Below, in pieces: positions 9,495-18,288 of a stretch of 42,298 bases of DNA (position 1 is the stretch's first letter; the number at the start of each line of letters is the position of its first letter). The stretch is taken from positions 634-42,931 of the forward strand of contig DUDF01000017.1 in NCBI GenBank assembly GCA_012959435.1, written 5' to 3'. The translations under genes were made by a program, and so were the position numbers. The notes below the pieces were generated by a model. The model did not search any database, was not told the origin of the DNA, and was given only the letters and a program-made list of their open reading frames with translations. The stretch comes from Candidatus Poseidoniales archaeon. Lineage in GTDB: Archaea > Thermoplasmatota > Poseidoniia > Poseidoniales > Thalassarchaeaceae.

Positions 9495-9520
9495 ATCGAT
9501 TTTTCAATTGGAAAATTGAT
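9495..9520 (+). terminator. Hairpin after mvk
   Basis: Just after the mvk stop codon, ATCGATTTTT pairs with GAAAATTGAT across a short loop: about ten pairs with one or two G-T wobbles. The T-run lies inside the stem, not after it, so a terminator role is plausible but not certain. Confidence 0.4.
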
Positions 9521-9549
9521 GGTTACTTATGAAGTAGGCCGTCAACCCC

Positions 9550-9557
9550 TTTAAATA
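9550..9557 (+). promoter_or_regulatory. TATA box of the TBP gene
   Basis: The sequence TTTAAATA is a near-perfect archaeal TATA box. Its centre is 26-27 bp before the ATG at 9580, so transcription would begin at or next to that codon. This supports 9580 as the start and a leaderless message, and argues against the in-frame GTG at 9568. The gene product is itself the factor that binds such boxes. Confidence 0.7.
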
Positions 9558-9579
9558 GGGTTGGCAGGTGGCGGCGCTC

Positions 9580-10197
9580 ATGGTAAGTGATGAAGAACGC
9601 CTAACAGTCGTCAACGTAGTCGCCTCAACAAGGGTGGCAGAAGAATTGAATCTACCGGACATAGCAATTCAACTGAATTGTGAATATGAGCCGGAACAGT
9701 TTCCCGGTGTAGTATACCGTGTAGTAGATCCAAAGTTAGCGATTCTAATGTTCCGCTCTGGACGCGCAGTTTGTACTGGTGGAAAGAACAAGGCCAACAT
9801 TCACACAGGCATAGAGCGCATGATTAACGATCTTCGCGGTGCAGGTATTGAGACATGGGACAAAGAAGATGTTGAAATCGAAGTTCAAAACATGGTTGCA
9901 ACCTACGCCCTACACTACCCTGAAGATTACGATGGTTTTGACAAGTGGGAACCAGAAAAGGCACTCGCAGGAGAACCTCGCAAATTGAATCTAAACAATT
10001 TGACATTCCACCTTCCATTTGACAAGGTTGAGTACGAACCAGAACAATTCCCAGGTCTAATTTACCGACTTGATTACCCTAAGGTTGTCTGTTTGATTTT
10101 CGGTAGTGGCAAGATGGTGATTACCGGAGCCCGTCACAAGGACGAAATTCTTGAAGCAGTTCAAATTATTCAAGATGAACTGGCTGACCTACTTTGA
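9580..10197 (+). CDS. tbp: TATA-binding protein (TBP) with insertion in second repeat
   Basis: 205 residues. This general transcription factor binds promoter TATA boxes and recruits TFB and RNA polymerase. Two TBP repeats are clear: YEPEQFPGVVYR and YEPEQFPGLIYR mark the same place in each. All four DNA-kinking Phe are present (QFPG and MFRSG in repeat 1; QFPG and IFGSGK in repeat 2), as are the central Asn residues (VNVVAS, N12; QNMVAT, N104). Repeat 1 has six residues between VVAS and LNL, whereas repeat 2 has 27 (109-135, rich in Tyr, Asp, Glu, Pro), an insertion of about 21. The acidic tail common in many archaeal TBPs is nearly absent. The start at 9580 is set by the TATA box spacing. 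Confidence 0.97.
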   Translation: MVSDEERLTVVNVVASTRVAEELNLPDIAIQLNCEYEPEQFPGVVYRVVDPKLAILMFRSGRAVCTGGKNKANIHTGIERMINDLRGAGIETWDKEDVEIEVQNMVATYALHYPEDYDGFDKWEPEKALAGEPRKLNLNNLTFHLPFDKVEYEPEQFPGLIYRLDYPKVVCLIFGSGKMVITGARHKDEILEAVQIIQDELADLL

Positions 10198-10269
10198 GTT
10201 TCAAATTGGTTCAAGGTTCTGCGATGACACAAGGGTCTTGCTGATAACATAAAACCTACTCGGGTCTAT

Positions 10270-10671
10270 ATGGTGCAAACTTCTCTCTCTGATGCTCTCG
10301 GGGATATTGAAAACCCGAAAACCCACCTCGTTCTGGCGGAGTTTGTGAAATGGTTCCATAGTAGCATAGTCCTTTTCACAGCTATCGGTTGGATTCTACC
10401 TTGGTCACAGTCGTGGATACTCCTACTAATTTTGGTTCCAGTAATGAAATTTCATTGGGTTACCAATAACGGCATTTGTGCACTTACTACATTGGAACAT
10501 AAGTTACGAGGAAACCCCGGTGCAGGAACCACTGATCAAGTTGGATTTGTATTTCGTTTTGTATTTCTAATCTTAGGGAAATATACTCCCTCGCAAGAAA
10601 AAGTAAATAATTTTGCAGAATATTGTATGTACGTTGGATGGTTTATTGCAGCGTACCGACTATTCTTGTAA
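10270..10671 (+). CDS. Small integral membrane protein, paralog of next gene (DUF2784-like)
   Basis: 133 residues with about three to four hydrophobic segments. Shared with the next gene are AIGW.LPW.Q.W, a following His-Trp (KFHWVTNNGIC), and TTLEHKLRGNP. That pattern resembles the small membrane family DUF2784 as I remember it, but no function is established. The ATG at 10270 is preceded by an AT-rich ATAACATAAAAC at 10243-10254, a possible TATA box 20-25 bp upstream. The second paralog starts 13 bases after its stop, so the two are probably cotranscribed. Confidence 0.75.
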   Translation: MVQTSLSDALGDIENPKTHLVLAEFVKWFHSSIVLFTAIGWILPWSQSWILLLILVPVMKFHWVTNNGICALTTLEHKLRGNPGAGTTDQVGFVFRFVFLILGKYTPSQEKVNNFAEYCMYVGWFIAAYRLFL

Positions 10672-10684
10672 TGAAGTGATTTCG

Positions 10685-11041
10685 ATGAGGCCGATAGCGG
10701 CAAAGTTAGTGCGTATTCTTCATCTTCTAATTTTTATTTTCATAGCCATAGGATGGGCTCTTCCTTGGTGGCAAGTTTGGGTTATTCATGCCCCCTTCGT
10801 AATTTTCACTCGTATTCACTGGCGTCTAAATCAGCGCATCTGTATTTTCACTACTTGGGAGGTTCAACTCAAGGGTGAGGAACTTGTTGAGGAGCATGAG
10901 GAAGGATGGTTTGTCAAGGAGGTTTTTGAAAGTGTTACTGGCTGGCGCCCAAACACAATTTTCACTCGTCGGCTGATGGTGGTCTGGATGTACAGCGCAA
11001 TGGCGCTCAGTGTTGCAAGATTATGGCTATTTTCCGCCTAA
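10685..11041 (+). CDS. Small integral membrane protein, tandem paralog of preceding gene (DUF2784-like)
   Basis: 118 residues from the ATG at 10685. It repeats the layout of the preceding protein: HLLIFIFIAIGWALPWWQVW, then RIHWRLNQRIC and TTWEVQLKGEEL, an acidic middle, and a last helix (MVVWMYSAMALSVARLW). The His-Trp-x-x-Asn-x-x-Ile-Cys core is kept in both. The frame is open upstream to 10613, but that part overlaps the preceding gene and does not match the family. Role unknown; the pair may act together in the membrane. Confidence 0.75.
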   Translation: MRPIAAKLVRILHLLIFIFIAIGWALPWWQVWVIHAPFVIFTRIHWRLNQRICIFTTWEVQLKGEELVEEHEEGWFVKEVFESVTGWRPNTIFTRRLMVVWMYSAMALSVARLWLFSA

Positions 11042-11074
11042 TAACTCATTTTTTCGCTGTATTGTTTGTATTCC

Positions 11075-11082
11075 GCATATTT
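11075..11082 (+). promoter_or_regulatory. Probable TATA box of the first giant surface-protein gene
   Basis: GCATATTT is centred about 33 bp before the ATG at 11112, which would give a very short leader of about seven bases. The assignment rests only on sequence and spacing. Confidence 0.35.
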
Positions 11083-11111
11083 CCAGTTGAACCCATCTGG
11101 GGGCATCATTG

Positions 11112-14100
11112 ATGAACACTAAACAGCCTGCCCATTACATGGGCAAAGAAAAGGTGCATGGTTTGCGGTTGAATTCTGCAATACTTTTAGTGCTGTTATT
11201 GTTGGCAAGTAATTTCACTAATTTCACCCAAAGTGAATCGCTACAGGATGATTTATCGCCCTCATCTTTCCTTGTATCTTCGAAATCCTCAGGAGGGGAT
11301 ATTGACGTTCCTTCATGGCGAGTTGGTGATAGTTGGGTATACGATGGATACTTCGATGTCGCTGCGTTAATTGCTAGTTCAGGTCAAAGTTCTAACATTC
11401 AGACCTTAACTGGTGACCTTGATATGTGGATTTCTGATATTGTCACTGTAACAACAGAAAACCAATCCACCCTAGCATACATCGTTCGCTCATCAGGACT
11501 TTTTGAGGCCAATGGTGTAAATCTTGGCGGATATAATGGAGATTTAGATGTCGACTATGATGGTACTGATTATGTCCGAGTTAGTGATCTTGCAACCATT
11601 TCAATGCAAATGAATTTGCTCGTAGAATTCTCTGCTTTTGCTGGTTTAATCAATATAGAGGTTGCAGATTTGCAGGTGGTTAATTCCTACAGCCCTCCAA
11701 GGGAAGATTATGATTTCCCACTAAGGGTTAGTGAGGCTTGGAGAAATAATTACACACAAACAACTGACTGGTCTGGCTCTTCGGATTATTTCACGCTCCC
11801 TGAAGATACATCATCCCACTCATCTAGCAATCATGCTGTTGTATCTCAAGGAAATCCAAATGTTGCTTATTCTGGATGTAGTAATTCATACAATGTCACA
11901 ACATTTGATGCATCAGGAATGAATGTGACATCATTCAGGTGGTGGTGTGCAAATGCGATGAATGATGCACATCGTCATTTCCAAGATGATATTGGGCTTG
12001 TAATTGATTTCAAGTTGAAATCATTCACCCCACAAACACGCCAAATAAATTTGGACGTAGAGTTGGAAACCCCTGCATGGATTTTAGATTCACCTCGTGG
12101 AGCGTGGGTGAATGTGACAAATCCCGCTGGTTTAGCAGTTTCAGGCCAAGCACTGCAGTGGAGATACGAAGCATCTGGCGTTACCCATTCTTTGACCACC
12201 GCAGCTAACGGCTCTGCTTTCATTGAATTCAATACGGGTAATGCAACTGACCCATCCCCCACTAATTTTGATTGGGCTAGCCACGGAATTATTGCTTGGG
12301 CCTCTGCTTCCAAGCAGGTGGGCGTGGATACTTTTACTCTAGATGATTCAATAATCACATTAGATTACAGGCCAAATGGCCAAGGAGTTTCTGTTGAGAG
12401 AACTAGAGATGGAACAACTGTAATTTTGAATCCAACGGTGGGTTACAACGCTGTACCAGGTGATTCAGTAATATTTTCAATACCGGTAGAAAATCTCGGT
12501 ATTTTAGCCGGTCCCGCTACAGAACTAATGGTGACGGGGCCTGACGGAACTACTAGCCGGTCATCAGTTTCCGAGATATCTGCTCTTGGTACTGTATGGG
12601 TACAGGCGTCTTGGATTGTCCCAGCCAATCAAGCGGTTGGAGTTGTGACGATTTCATTTGAAGTTGACCCAGATGGTTTGATGGTTGGTGACCAAAATCA
12701 ATCTAACAACATTGACACTTTTGATATGTTCATTGGTACTCTTCCAACAGCGGATTTAATTCAACCACCAGCAACAAAGACGTTGACAAACATCCACTTT
12801 GATGCAAGGAATAGTGTAGACCTAGATGGTGGTACCCCAGTATGTACTTTCGTGGTTGAAACATCAATAGCAACCAATGAAACATTCGAGGAAGAAGATT
12901 GTTTACTTGAGAACATGAGTTGGTCAGATGATGGTACATATCGTGTATGGCTCACGGTAACAGATGATGAGAATGATCAAGATTCAACTGTTGTTGATGT
13001 TGAAATCCTTAACCGTGCACCTTGGGTTAATGTCTCCACACAAAATAGTGTAATTTCAATTCCTGTTGAATCTTCGGTGATATTCTTTGCTACAGATTCA
13101 GGTGACCTTGATACTCTGAATAACGATGCACCGGTAGATTTCCTCTGGCAATTGCCTACACGTTCTGATGGCCAATCCTATGTTTGTGAAAGCGGAGTTC
13201 AAGTTTCACCTACCTGTGAGGTAACTCCTATGGAAGAAGGGATTTTCACAGCGGAAGTCATGGTTCAGGATGATGATGGTGCCGTTACAATGGCTGATTT
13301 CAATCTAGTTGTCACAAATATCGCTCCAACTGATGCAACAATGACCATGTGGGATGGGGATGTGGAAATGACTGATGATAGAATCCCTGCTATCTGGCAA
13401 GTAAATGAGGACCAAGTAGTCACTCTGAATGGAACAGTTCATGATTCCTTCAACGATATGGATAGTCTATCTTGGGGGTGGCAACCAGACCGCGACATTG
13501 ACCCAAATTGGTATGTTGAAACAATTGGAGAAACATCGGCCATTGATGTTAGTTGGAATGAAACAGGTACTCATGTAATCGCTATGGAAGTTCTAGATGA
13601 TGATGGCGAAAGCAGTAATGTTGTGAACGGTTGGGTTGAAGTGACAAATGTGCGCCCAGTAGTGCAGCAGTTCGGCAACCAAATGCCACTTGGCGAAGAC
13701 CGCGAGTTCTCATTGACGGGCACCTACAATGATACTCCATCAGATATTGATTCACTACAAGTTTGCTGGGATGTTGATTTTGAAATTGATTTAGATGACA
13801 ATGGAGATACAATGGATGATTGTGATTTTGTGGGGGCTGATATCACCTACCATTGGTCAACTGCTGGTGAGAAAATAATCCGTTTCCATGTTACTGATGA
13901 TAATGGTGATTCAGATAGTGCTTATGTCAATATTTCAGTAGTTAACTTGCGTCCTCAAGCAGCTGTATCAGTTGAGAAGGACAGCATCCTAGTTGGAGAG
14001 GAGTGGGTCGTTTGGACTAATGACACAACTGATTCAGTATCAGATATGGACCAATTAATTTACAGTTGGGATTTAGACATTTTTGTTGATGCAGATGACG

Positions 14101-14804
14101 ATGGCGACCCAACAAATGACTTAGACATGATTACTGCAAATGGAGAACCATTGCGTTATGCATTTGTAACTGAGGGTGTGAAGAACATTCGCCTCACCGT
14201 TTCTGACGAGAGTGCATCATCATCCGTTGATATTGTAGTGACCGTGGAACCCGACCCTGTTGGCGTATTGGGTTGGATTGATTCGAATACTGCCGGTGTA
14301 TCAAATGTGGTAGTTCTACTAGGATTAGTTCTCGTGGCTCTATTAGTAATTCTCGGTATTTCTATGACTAGGAAGAAAAGTGGAAGGTCAGATGAAGAAT
14401 GGCTTTTAGGTGGGCCAATTTATGATGAAACCTCCCCAACTACTGCACCACCGACTTATGCTTTTGAACCGGTACCAGAGGGCTCTCCTCCTGCTTTGAT
14501 GCAAGAAAGTCCGCCGGCCGTAGATGTTGGTGATACTGGTGCACAGGTTGGGCAGTTATTGACACCTGAACCTGTTTTGGAAGACCCACCAACCAAAACC
14601 GTGCAGGTTTTGGTCCCTGCCCTTTCTACAGACATTTCTGCGATAGACGATATTTTACTTGGTCAGACACAAACACCCCCAGTTCCTGCTACAGGGTTAC
14701 CGGAGGGATGGACAATGGAGCAGTGGAACCACTACGGTGCTCAATGGCTCATTGACAATGAAGCAACAACCGCCTCAACAGATACCTTAGATTGGGATTT
14801 ATGA
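11112..14804 (+). CDS. Giant secreted surface protein: N-terminal beta domain, CARDB-like domain, PKD-like repeats, membrane anchor, cytoplasmic Trp-rich tail
   Basis: 1230 residues. A signal-type hydrophobic stretch (about 20-35) is followed by a domain opening with VPSWRVGDSWVYDGYFD and containing a Cys pair region (SGCSNSYNV, RWWCAN). A CARDB-like module (about 430-540) follows, then a series of PKD/cadherin-like repeats with calcium-type acidic turns (DDDGAVTMADF, DDDGESSNV, DDNGDSDSAYV, DDDGDPTNDLD). A single helix at about 1065-1085 anchors it. The roughly 145-residue cytoplasmic tail is Pro rich and ends with GWTMEQWNHYGAQWL (about 1199-1213). Most of the chain should be outside the cell. 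It is a full-length paralog of the next gene. Start at ATG 11112; the TTG one codon earlier is less likely. Adhesion, envelope or sensing roles are only inferred. Confidence 0.85.
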   Translation: MNTKQPAHYMGKEKVHGLRLNSAILLVLLLLASNFTNFTQSESLQDDLSPSSFLVSSKSSGGDIDVPSWRVGDSWVYDGYFDVAALIASSGQSSNIQTLTGDLDMWISDIVTVTTENQSTLAYIVRSSGLFEANGVNLGGYNGDLDVDYDGTDYVRVSDLATISMQMNLLVEFSAFAGLINIEVADLQVVNSYSPPREDYDFPLRVSEAWRNNYTQTTDWSGSSDYFTLPEDTSSHSSSNHAVVSQGNPNVAYSGCSNSYNVTTFDASGMNVTSFRWWCANAMNDAHRHFQDDIGLVIDFKLKSFTPQTRQINLDVELETPAWILDSPRGAWVNVTNPAGLAVSGQALQWRYEASGVTHSLTTAANGSAFIEFNTGNATDPSPTNFDWASHGIIAWASASKQVGVDTFTLDDSIITLDYRPNGQGVSVERTRDGTTVILNPTVGYNAVPGDSVIFSIPVENLGILAGPATELMVTGPDGTTSRSSVSEISALGTVWVQASWIVPANQAVGVVTISFEVDPDGLMVGDQNQSNNIDTFDMFIGTLPTADLIQPPATKTLTNIHFDARNSVDLDGGTPVCTFVVETSIATNETFEEEDCLLENMSWSDDGTYRVWLTVTDDENDQDSTVVDVEILNRAPWVNVSTQNSVISIPVESSVIFFATDSGDLDTLNNDAPVDFLWQLPTRSDGQSYVCESGVQVSPTCEVTPMEEGIFTAEVMVQDDDGAVTMADFNLVVTNIAPTDATMTMWDGDVEMTDDRIPAIWQVNEDQVVTLNGTVHDSFNDMDSLSWGWQPDRDIDPNWYVETIGETSAIDVSWNETGTHVIAMEVLDDDGESSNVVNGWVEVTNVRPVVQQFGNQMPLGEDREFSLTGTYNDTPSDIDSLQVCWDVDFEIDLDDNGDTMDDCDFVGADITYHWSTAGEKIIRFHVTDDNGDSDSAYVNISVVNLRPQAAVSVEKDSILVGEEWVVWTNDTTDSVSDMDQLIYSWDLDIFVDADDDGDPTNDLDMITANGEPLRYAFVTEGVKNIRLTVSDESASSSVDIVVTVEPDPVGVLGWIDSNTAGVSNVVVLLGLVLVALLVILGISMTRKKSGRSDEEWLLGGPIYDETSPTTAPPTYAFEPVPEGSPPALMQESPPAVDVGDTGAQVGQLLTPEPVLEDPPTKTVQVLVPALSTDISAIDDILLGQTQTPPVPATGLPEGWTMEQWNHYGAQWLIDNEATTASTDTLDWDL

Positions 14805-14805
14805 G

Positions 14806-14813
14806 TTATTTAT
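14806..14813 (+). promoter_or_regulatory. Probable TATA box of the second giant surface-protein gene
   Basis: TTATTTAT begins two bases after the stop of the first giant gene and is centred about 30 bp before the ATG at 14840. The second gene may thus have its own promoter although only 35 bases separate the two genes. Confidence 0.4.
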
Positions 14814-14839
14814 GCCCTTGATTCTTTAGCGCATTGTTG

Positions 14840-17800
14840 ATGAAGGCAGAGCAGTCTGCCCAATACATGAGCAATGCGCGAGTGGCCACCTATCGTCGGC
14901 CGGAATCCTTTGCAATGTCTTTGATAATGTGTTTCCTTATTGTTTTAGGAACTTGGTCAGTATCGTTAACTATTGAGCCAATAGCACCGATGTCAATTGA
15001 TCAAGAACAAACCTCATCAGCGAGCGAAAAGATGTCTGAAGGAGATGTCGATGTAGATATTTTACACGTGGGTGATAGATGGGTGTATGATGGCTTCTTT
15101 GATGTTGCAGAGATGATTACTAACGCTGGGGTTGAAACCGATGCTGAAGCACTAACAGGTGAATTAGAAATGTGGGTTGATGAAGTAAAATCTAACTTCG
15201 GTAGCAGTGATGGAATTAATCCCTCTAACGACCATTCTACAATTGGATATCGGATAAAATCTGCAGGTGCCTTCATTACAGAAAATGTGACTTTGACGGG
15301 AACCCTTGGTGATATCACGATTGATTACGATGCTACTGATTTAGTCCGTGCTAGTGATTTAGCCGTGTACGAGACTGTTACACACATGCATGTGAAATTT
15401 TGGATTACAGACACATCATTCATTGATGTGGCTGATGTGACGACTACTCATACATACTACGAACATGTAGAGGTCTACGATTTCCCCCTACGAGTTGGTG
15501 AAAGATGGACTAACGATTTTATTGATGTGGAAATGTGGGGGGGAAGTTCAAACTTTTTCACAATTCCAACTGATGAAACTCTGAACATTGAAACCAATCA
15601 TTCTGTAGTAAGTGTTGGAAACCCAAATGTGCCTTATTCAGGTTGTGATAATTCCTACAATGTATCGACTTTTGATGAGAATAATTCAGTTTCCGAATTC
15701 CGATGGTGGTGCCCTGCCGCCAAAGGAGATGCTTGGAGGCATTACAGAGATGGAATGGGAATTTATGTTGATTTTATTCTCAAAGACTTCCAGCCAGCAG
15801 GTTCGCCAATTGACATGGAAGTTGAGTTGGAATATCCAATATGGGCGCTAAATATGCAACTTGGCGTGTGGGTAAATATTACGGATTCAAGTGGCGCACC
15901 TGTTTCAGGTTATCCATTCGTTCTACGTTATGAATATGAAAATTTGTGGGTTGAACTCACAACAGATTCTAGCGGAGTCGCATATTATTCACTAAATACT
16001 AGCGACCCAGTCGACGATACCCCTTCAAATCACGATTACGCAAGTCATGGCATAGTTGCCTTTGACCCAGTAAATGAGTATGTGGGGGTTGACACACTCA
16101 CTTTAGACAATGAGTTGGTGGATTTGGATTATCGGCCGCGGCCAGGTGGTATCTCTGTTTCAAGAGACCGCGGAAATGATAGCATGACTCTGAATCCTGT
16201 GTATGGATTCAATGCTATTCCAGGCGATGTTTTACACTTCACAATTCCAATTGAGAATAAGGGTACCAATGGTGGGCCGGCAACTGAGTTGGAGATGGTC
16301 ACCCCGGATAGTACTACAGAACGTGGTACAATTGCTGCTCTACCCCCTGTGGGCGAGGATACACTCTCATTTTCTTGGACAGTCCCCATATCTCAAACAC
16401 TAGGAAATGTTGCTTTCACCTTTGAGGTAGATCCTGATAACCAAATGACAAATGACGTCAATCAGAGTAATGATATGGCAACTTTTGGAATTTTCATTGG
16501 TAGCATTCCTGTTGTTGGGTTGGCAGTTGTGGAGCCGACAACAACTTCCACAGAAGTTTTGTTAGATGGAACTGGCAGTACTGATGCAGATGGTGGTACA
16601 CTACATTGCACATTTAGGGTAGAAGTTAATGAAGATAAATTCAAGACTTTTGAGGAACCAGATTGTTTGATGCTGGTGAACTGGACAGATGACGGTATTT
16701 TCCAGATAGACCTAACTATCTCAGATGAAGAAAACGACAACGACCAAACTTCAATGACTATTGAAATCTTGAATCGGCCCGGATGGATTAATATCACATC
16801 CCCAGAAACTGGTATTCTCTCTGAAACTAGTATCACTTTCAACGCCTTTGACAGCGGTGACCAAGATACGCTTGAAGAAAGTGCACCTCTTACTTTGTTG
16901 TGGGACCCGCCTAAGCGTTCTGACGGGGTTGCTTACGCTTGTGATGAAGGGCCTATCACAATGCTTTGCACAGTTACTCCTGTAGAGGAGGGTGAGTTCA
17001 TAATGGAAGTACATGGGACTGATGATGATGGTGCTGTTACAACTGCTCAGTTTTCCCTTCAAGTTGGCAATATCGCACCGCGTGATCCTGTGATGTCATT
17101 ATCCGGCGGGTCTGCGGATAACACTGAACCAGCTCCAGCAATTTGGCAAGTTGATGAAGACCAACAGGTGACTTTGATTGGCAATGGTGTCGATACCATG
17201 AATGACCAAAGTGCCCTCACTTGGAATTGGAATCCAAGCAGTAACAATAATGCTACATGGGTTGAATCAACTGTAGGTAGTAATTCAGAGGTTGAAGTGC
17301 TTTGGACTGAATCAGGAAGTCACACAATCAATTTACAAATTGTAGATGATGATGGTTTGAGCAGTGACATGATTTTAGGTTATGTAATGGTAAACAATGT
17401 ACCGCCCACATCTGAGCCATTCAGCGCCCAATTCCCAGTAGGTGAAGACCGTTTGTTTGAACTAACAGGATTTTACTCTGATACTCCATCTGATGTTGAT
17501 AGCCTACAAGTTTGTTGGGATATCGACCTTGAAAATGATGCAGACGATAATCTAGTCAACTATGATGACTGTGATTACATTGGTGATACTATCATCCATT
17601 CATGGCCAGAAGCAGGCGTCTATACAATCAGATTCCATGTAACTGATGATGATGGTGATGTGGCTGAATCATTAGTTGATGTGAACGTGGTAAATCTGCG
17701 CCCTAAAGCAGCATTAGAGGCTGAGAAAACTACTGTTGTGGTTGGTGAGGAAGTAGTCATCTGGACTACGGAGACAAGCGACACAATATCTGATTTGAGC

Positions 17801-18208
17801 CTCCTGATGTTTAGTTGGGATTTGGATACTGATACTGATTCTAATGGCGATGGTGACCCAGCCAATGACATGGACACTTTCACTCCTAGGACAAGCCCAC
17901 TACGCCACACTTTTGATACTCCAGGAGAGAAGCACATACGCCTGACAGTTACTGATGAGGACCAAAGTTCAACAAAGGACATCACAATCTATGTGATTGA
18001 AGATAAGTCCGGATTCCTTGGTATGATGGGTGAAACTGCTGGGTTCAGTAATATGTTGATTGTATTAATCATCATAATTGGAGCAATAGTCGCTGTCGGT
18101 GTGACTATGGCGAAAAAAGGTGGCGGAGATGAAATGGGATTCTTTGAAGCAGATACATCGCTAGAAGATGCTACAGAAACAGATTCCGCAGAATTAGAAG
18201 AAGAATGA
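14840..18208 (+). CDS. Giant secreted surface protein, tandem paralog of preceding gene
   Basis: 1122 residues with the same order as its neighbour: a hydrophobic signal segment (about 28-45), the GDRWVYDGFFD domain with a matching YDFPLRVGERW segment and Cys pair (SGCDNSYNV, RWWCPA), a CARDB-like module, PKD-like repeats with DDDGAVTTAQF, DDDGLSSDM and DDDGDVAESLV, and a membrane helix at about 1070-1090. The cytoplasmic tail is only about 30 residues and very acidic, without the Trp-rich end of the first paralog. The shared order shows a tandem duplication followed by tail divergence. Start at ATG 14840; two TTG codons precede it. Function is unknown; an outward structural or binding role is inferred. 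Confidence 0.85.
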   Translation: MKAEQSAQYMSNARVATYRRPESFAMSLIMCFLIVLGTWSVSLTIEPIAPMSIDQEQTSSASEKMSEGDVDVDILHVGDRWVYDGFFDVAEMITNAGVETDAEALTGELEMWVDEVKSNFGSSDGINPSNDHSTIGYRIKSAGAFITENVTLTGTLGDITIDYDATDLVRASDLAVYETVTHMHVKFWITDTSFIDVADVTTTHTYYEHVEVYDFPLRVGERWTNDFIDVEMWGGSSNFFTIPTDETLNIETNHSVVSVGNPNVPYSGCDNSYNVSTFDENNSVSEFRWWCPAAKGDAWRHYRDGMGIYVDFILKDFQPAGSPIDMEVELEYPIWALNMQLGVWVNITDSSGAPVSGYPFVLRYEYENLWVELTTDSSGVAYYSLNTSDPVDDTPSNHDYASHGIVAFDPVNEYVGVDTLTLDNELVDLDYRPRPGGISVSRDRGNDSMTLNPVYGFNAIPGDVLHFTIPIENKGTNGGPATELEMVTPDSTTERGTIAALPPVGEDTLSFSWTVPISQTLGNVAFTFEVDPDNQMTNDVNQSNDMATFGIFIGSIPVVGLAVVEPTTTSTEVLLDGTGSTDADGGTLHCTFRVEVNEDKFKTFEEPDCLMLVNWTDDGIFQIDLTISDEENDNDQTSMTIEILNRPGWINITSPETGILSETSITFNAFDSGDQDTLEESAPLTLLWDPPKRSDGVAYACDEGPITMLCTVTPVEEGEFIMEVHGTDDDGAVTTAQFSLQVGNIAPRDPVMSLSGGSADNTEPAPAIWQVDEDQQVTLIGNGVDTMNDQSALTWNWNPSSNNNATWVESTVGSNSEVEVLWTESGSHTINLQIVDDDGLSSDMILGYVMVNNVPPTSEPFSAQFPVGEDRLFELTGFYSDTPSDVDSLQVCWDIDLENDADDNLVNYDDCDYIGDTIIHSWPEAGVYTIRFHVTDDDGDVAESLVDVNVVNLRPKAALEAEKTTVVVGEEVVIWTTETSDTISDLSLLMFSWDLDTDTDSNGDGDPANDMDTFTPRTSPLRHTFDTPGEKHIRLTVTDEDQSSTKDITIYVIEDKSGFLGMMGETAGFSNMLIVLIIIIGAIVAVGVTMAKKGGGDEMGFFEADTSLEDATETDSAELEEE

Positions 18209-18220
18209 AAACCATTCTTC
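18200..18220 (+). terminator. Hairpin at the end of the second giant gene
   Basis: GAAGAATG and CATTCTTC form a perfect 8-bp stem with loop AAAAC, overlapping the stop codon at 18206-18208. A second small hairpin (CACCCT/AGGGTG, 18239-18253) follows. Together they may end transcription before sepF; neither has a following T-run. Confidence 0.4.
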
Positions 18221-18288
18221 AACGCTATGATTTTGCATCACCCTCAAAGGGTGTGAGTCTGGAGCGATAGGGGAAGCAACCGGATTTG

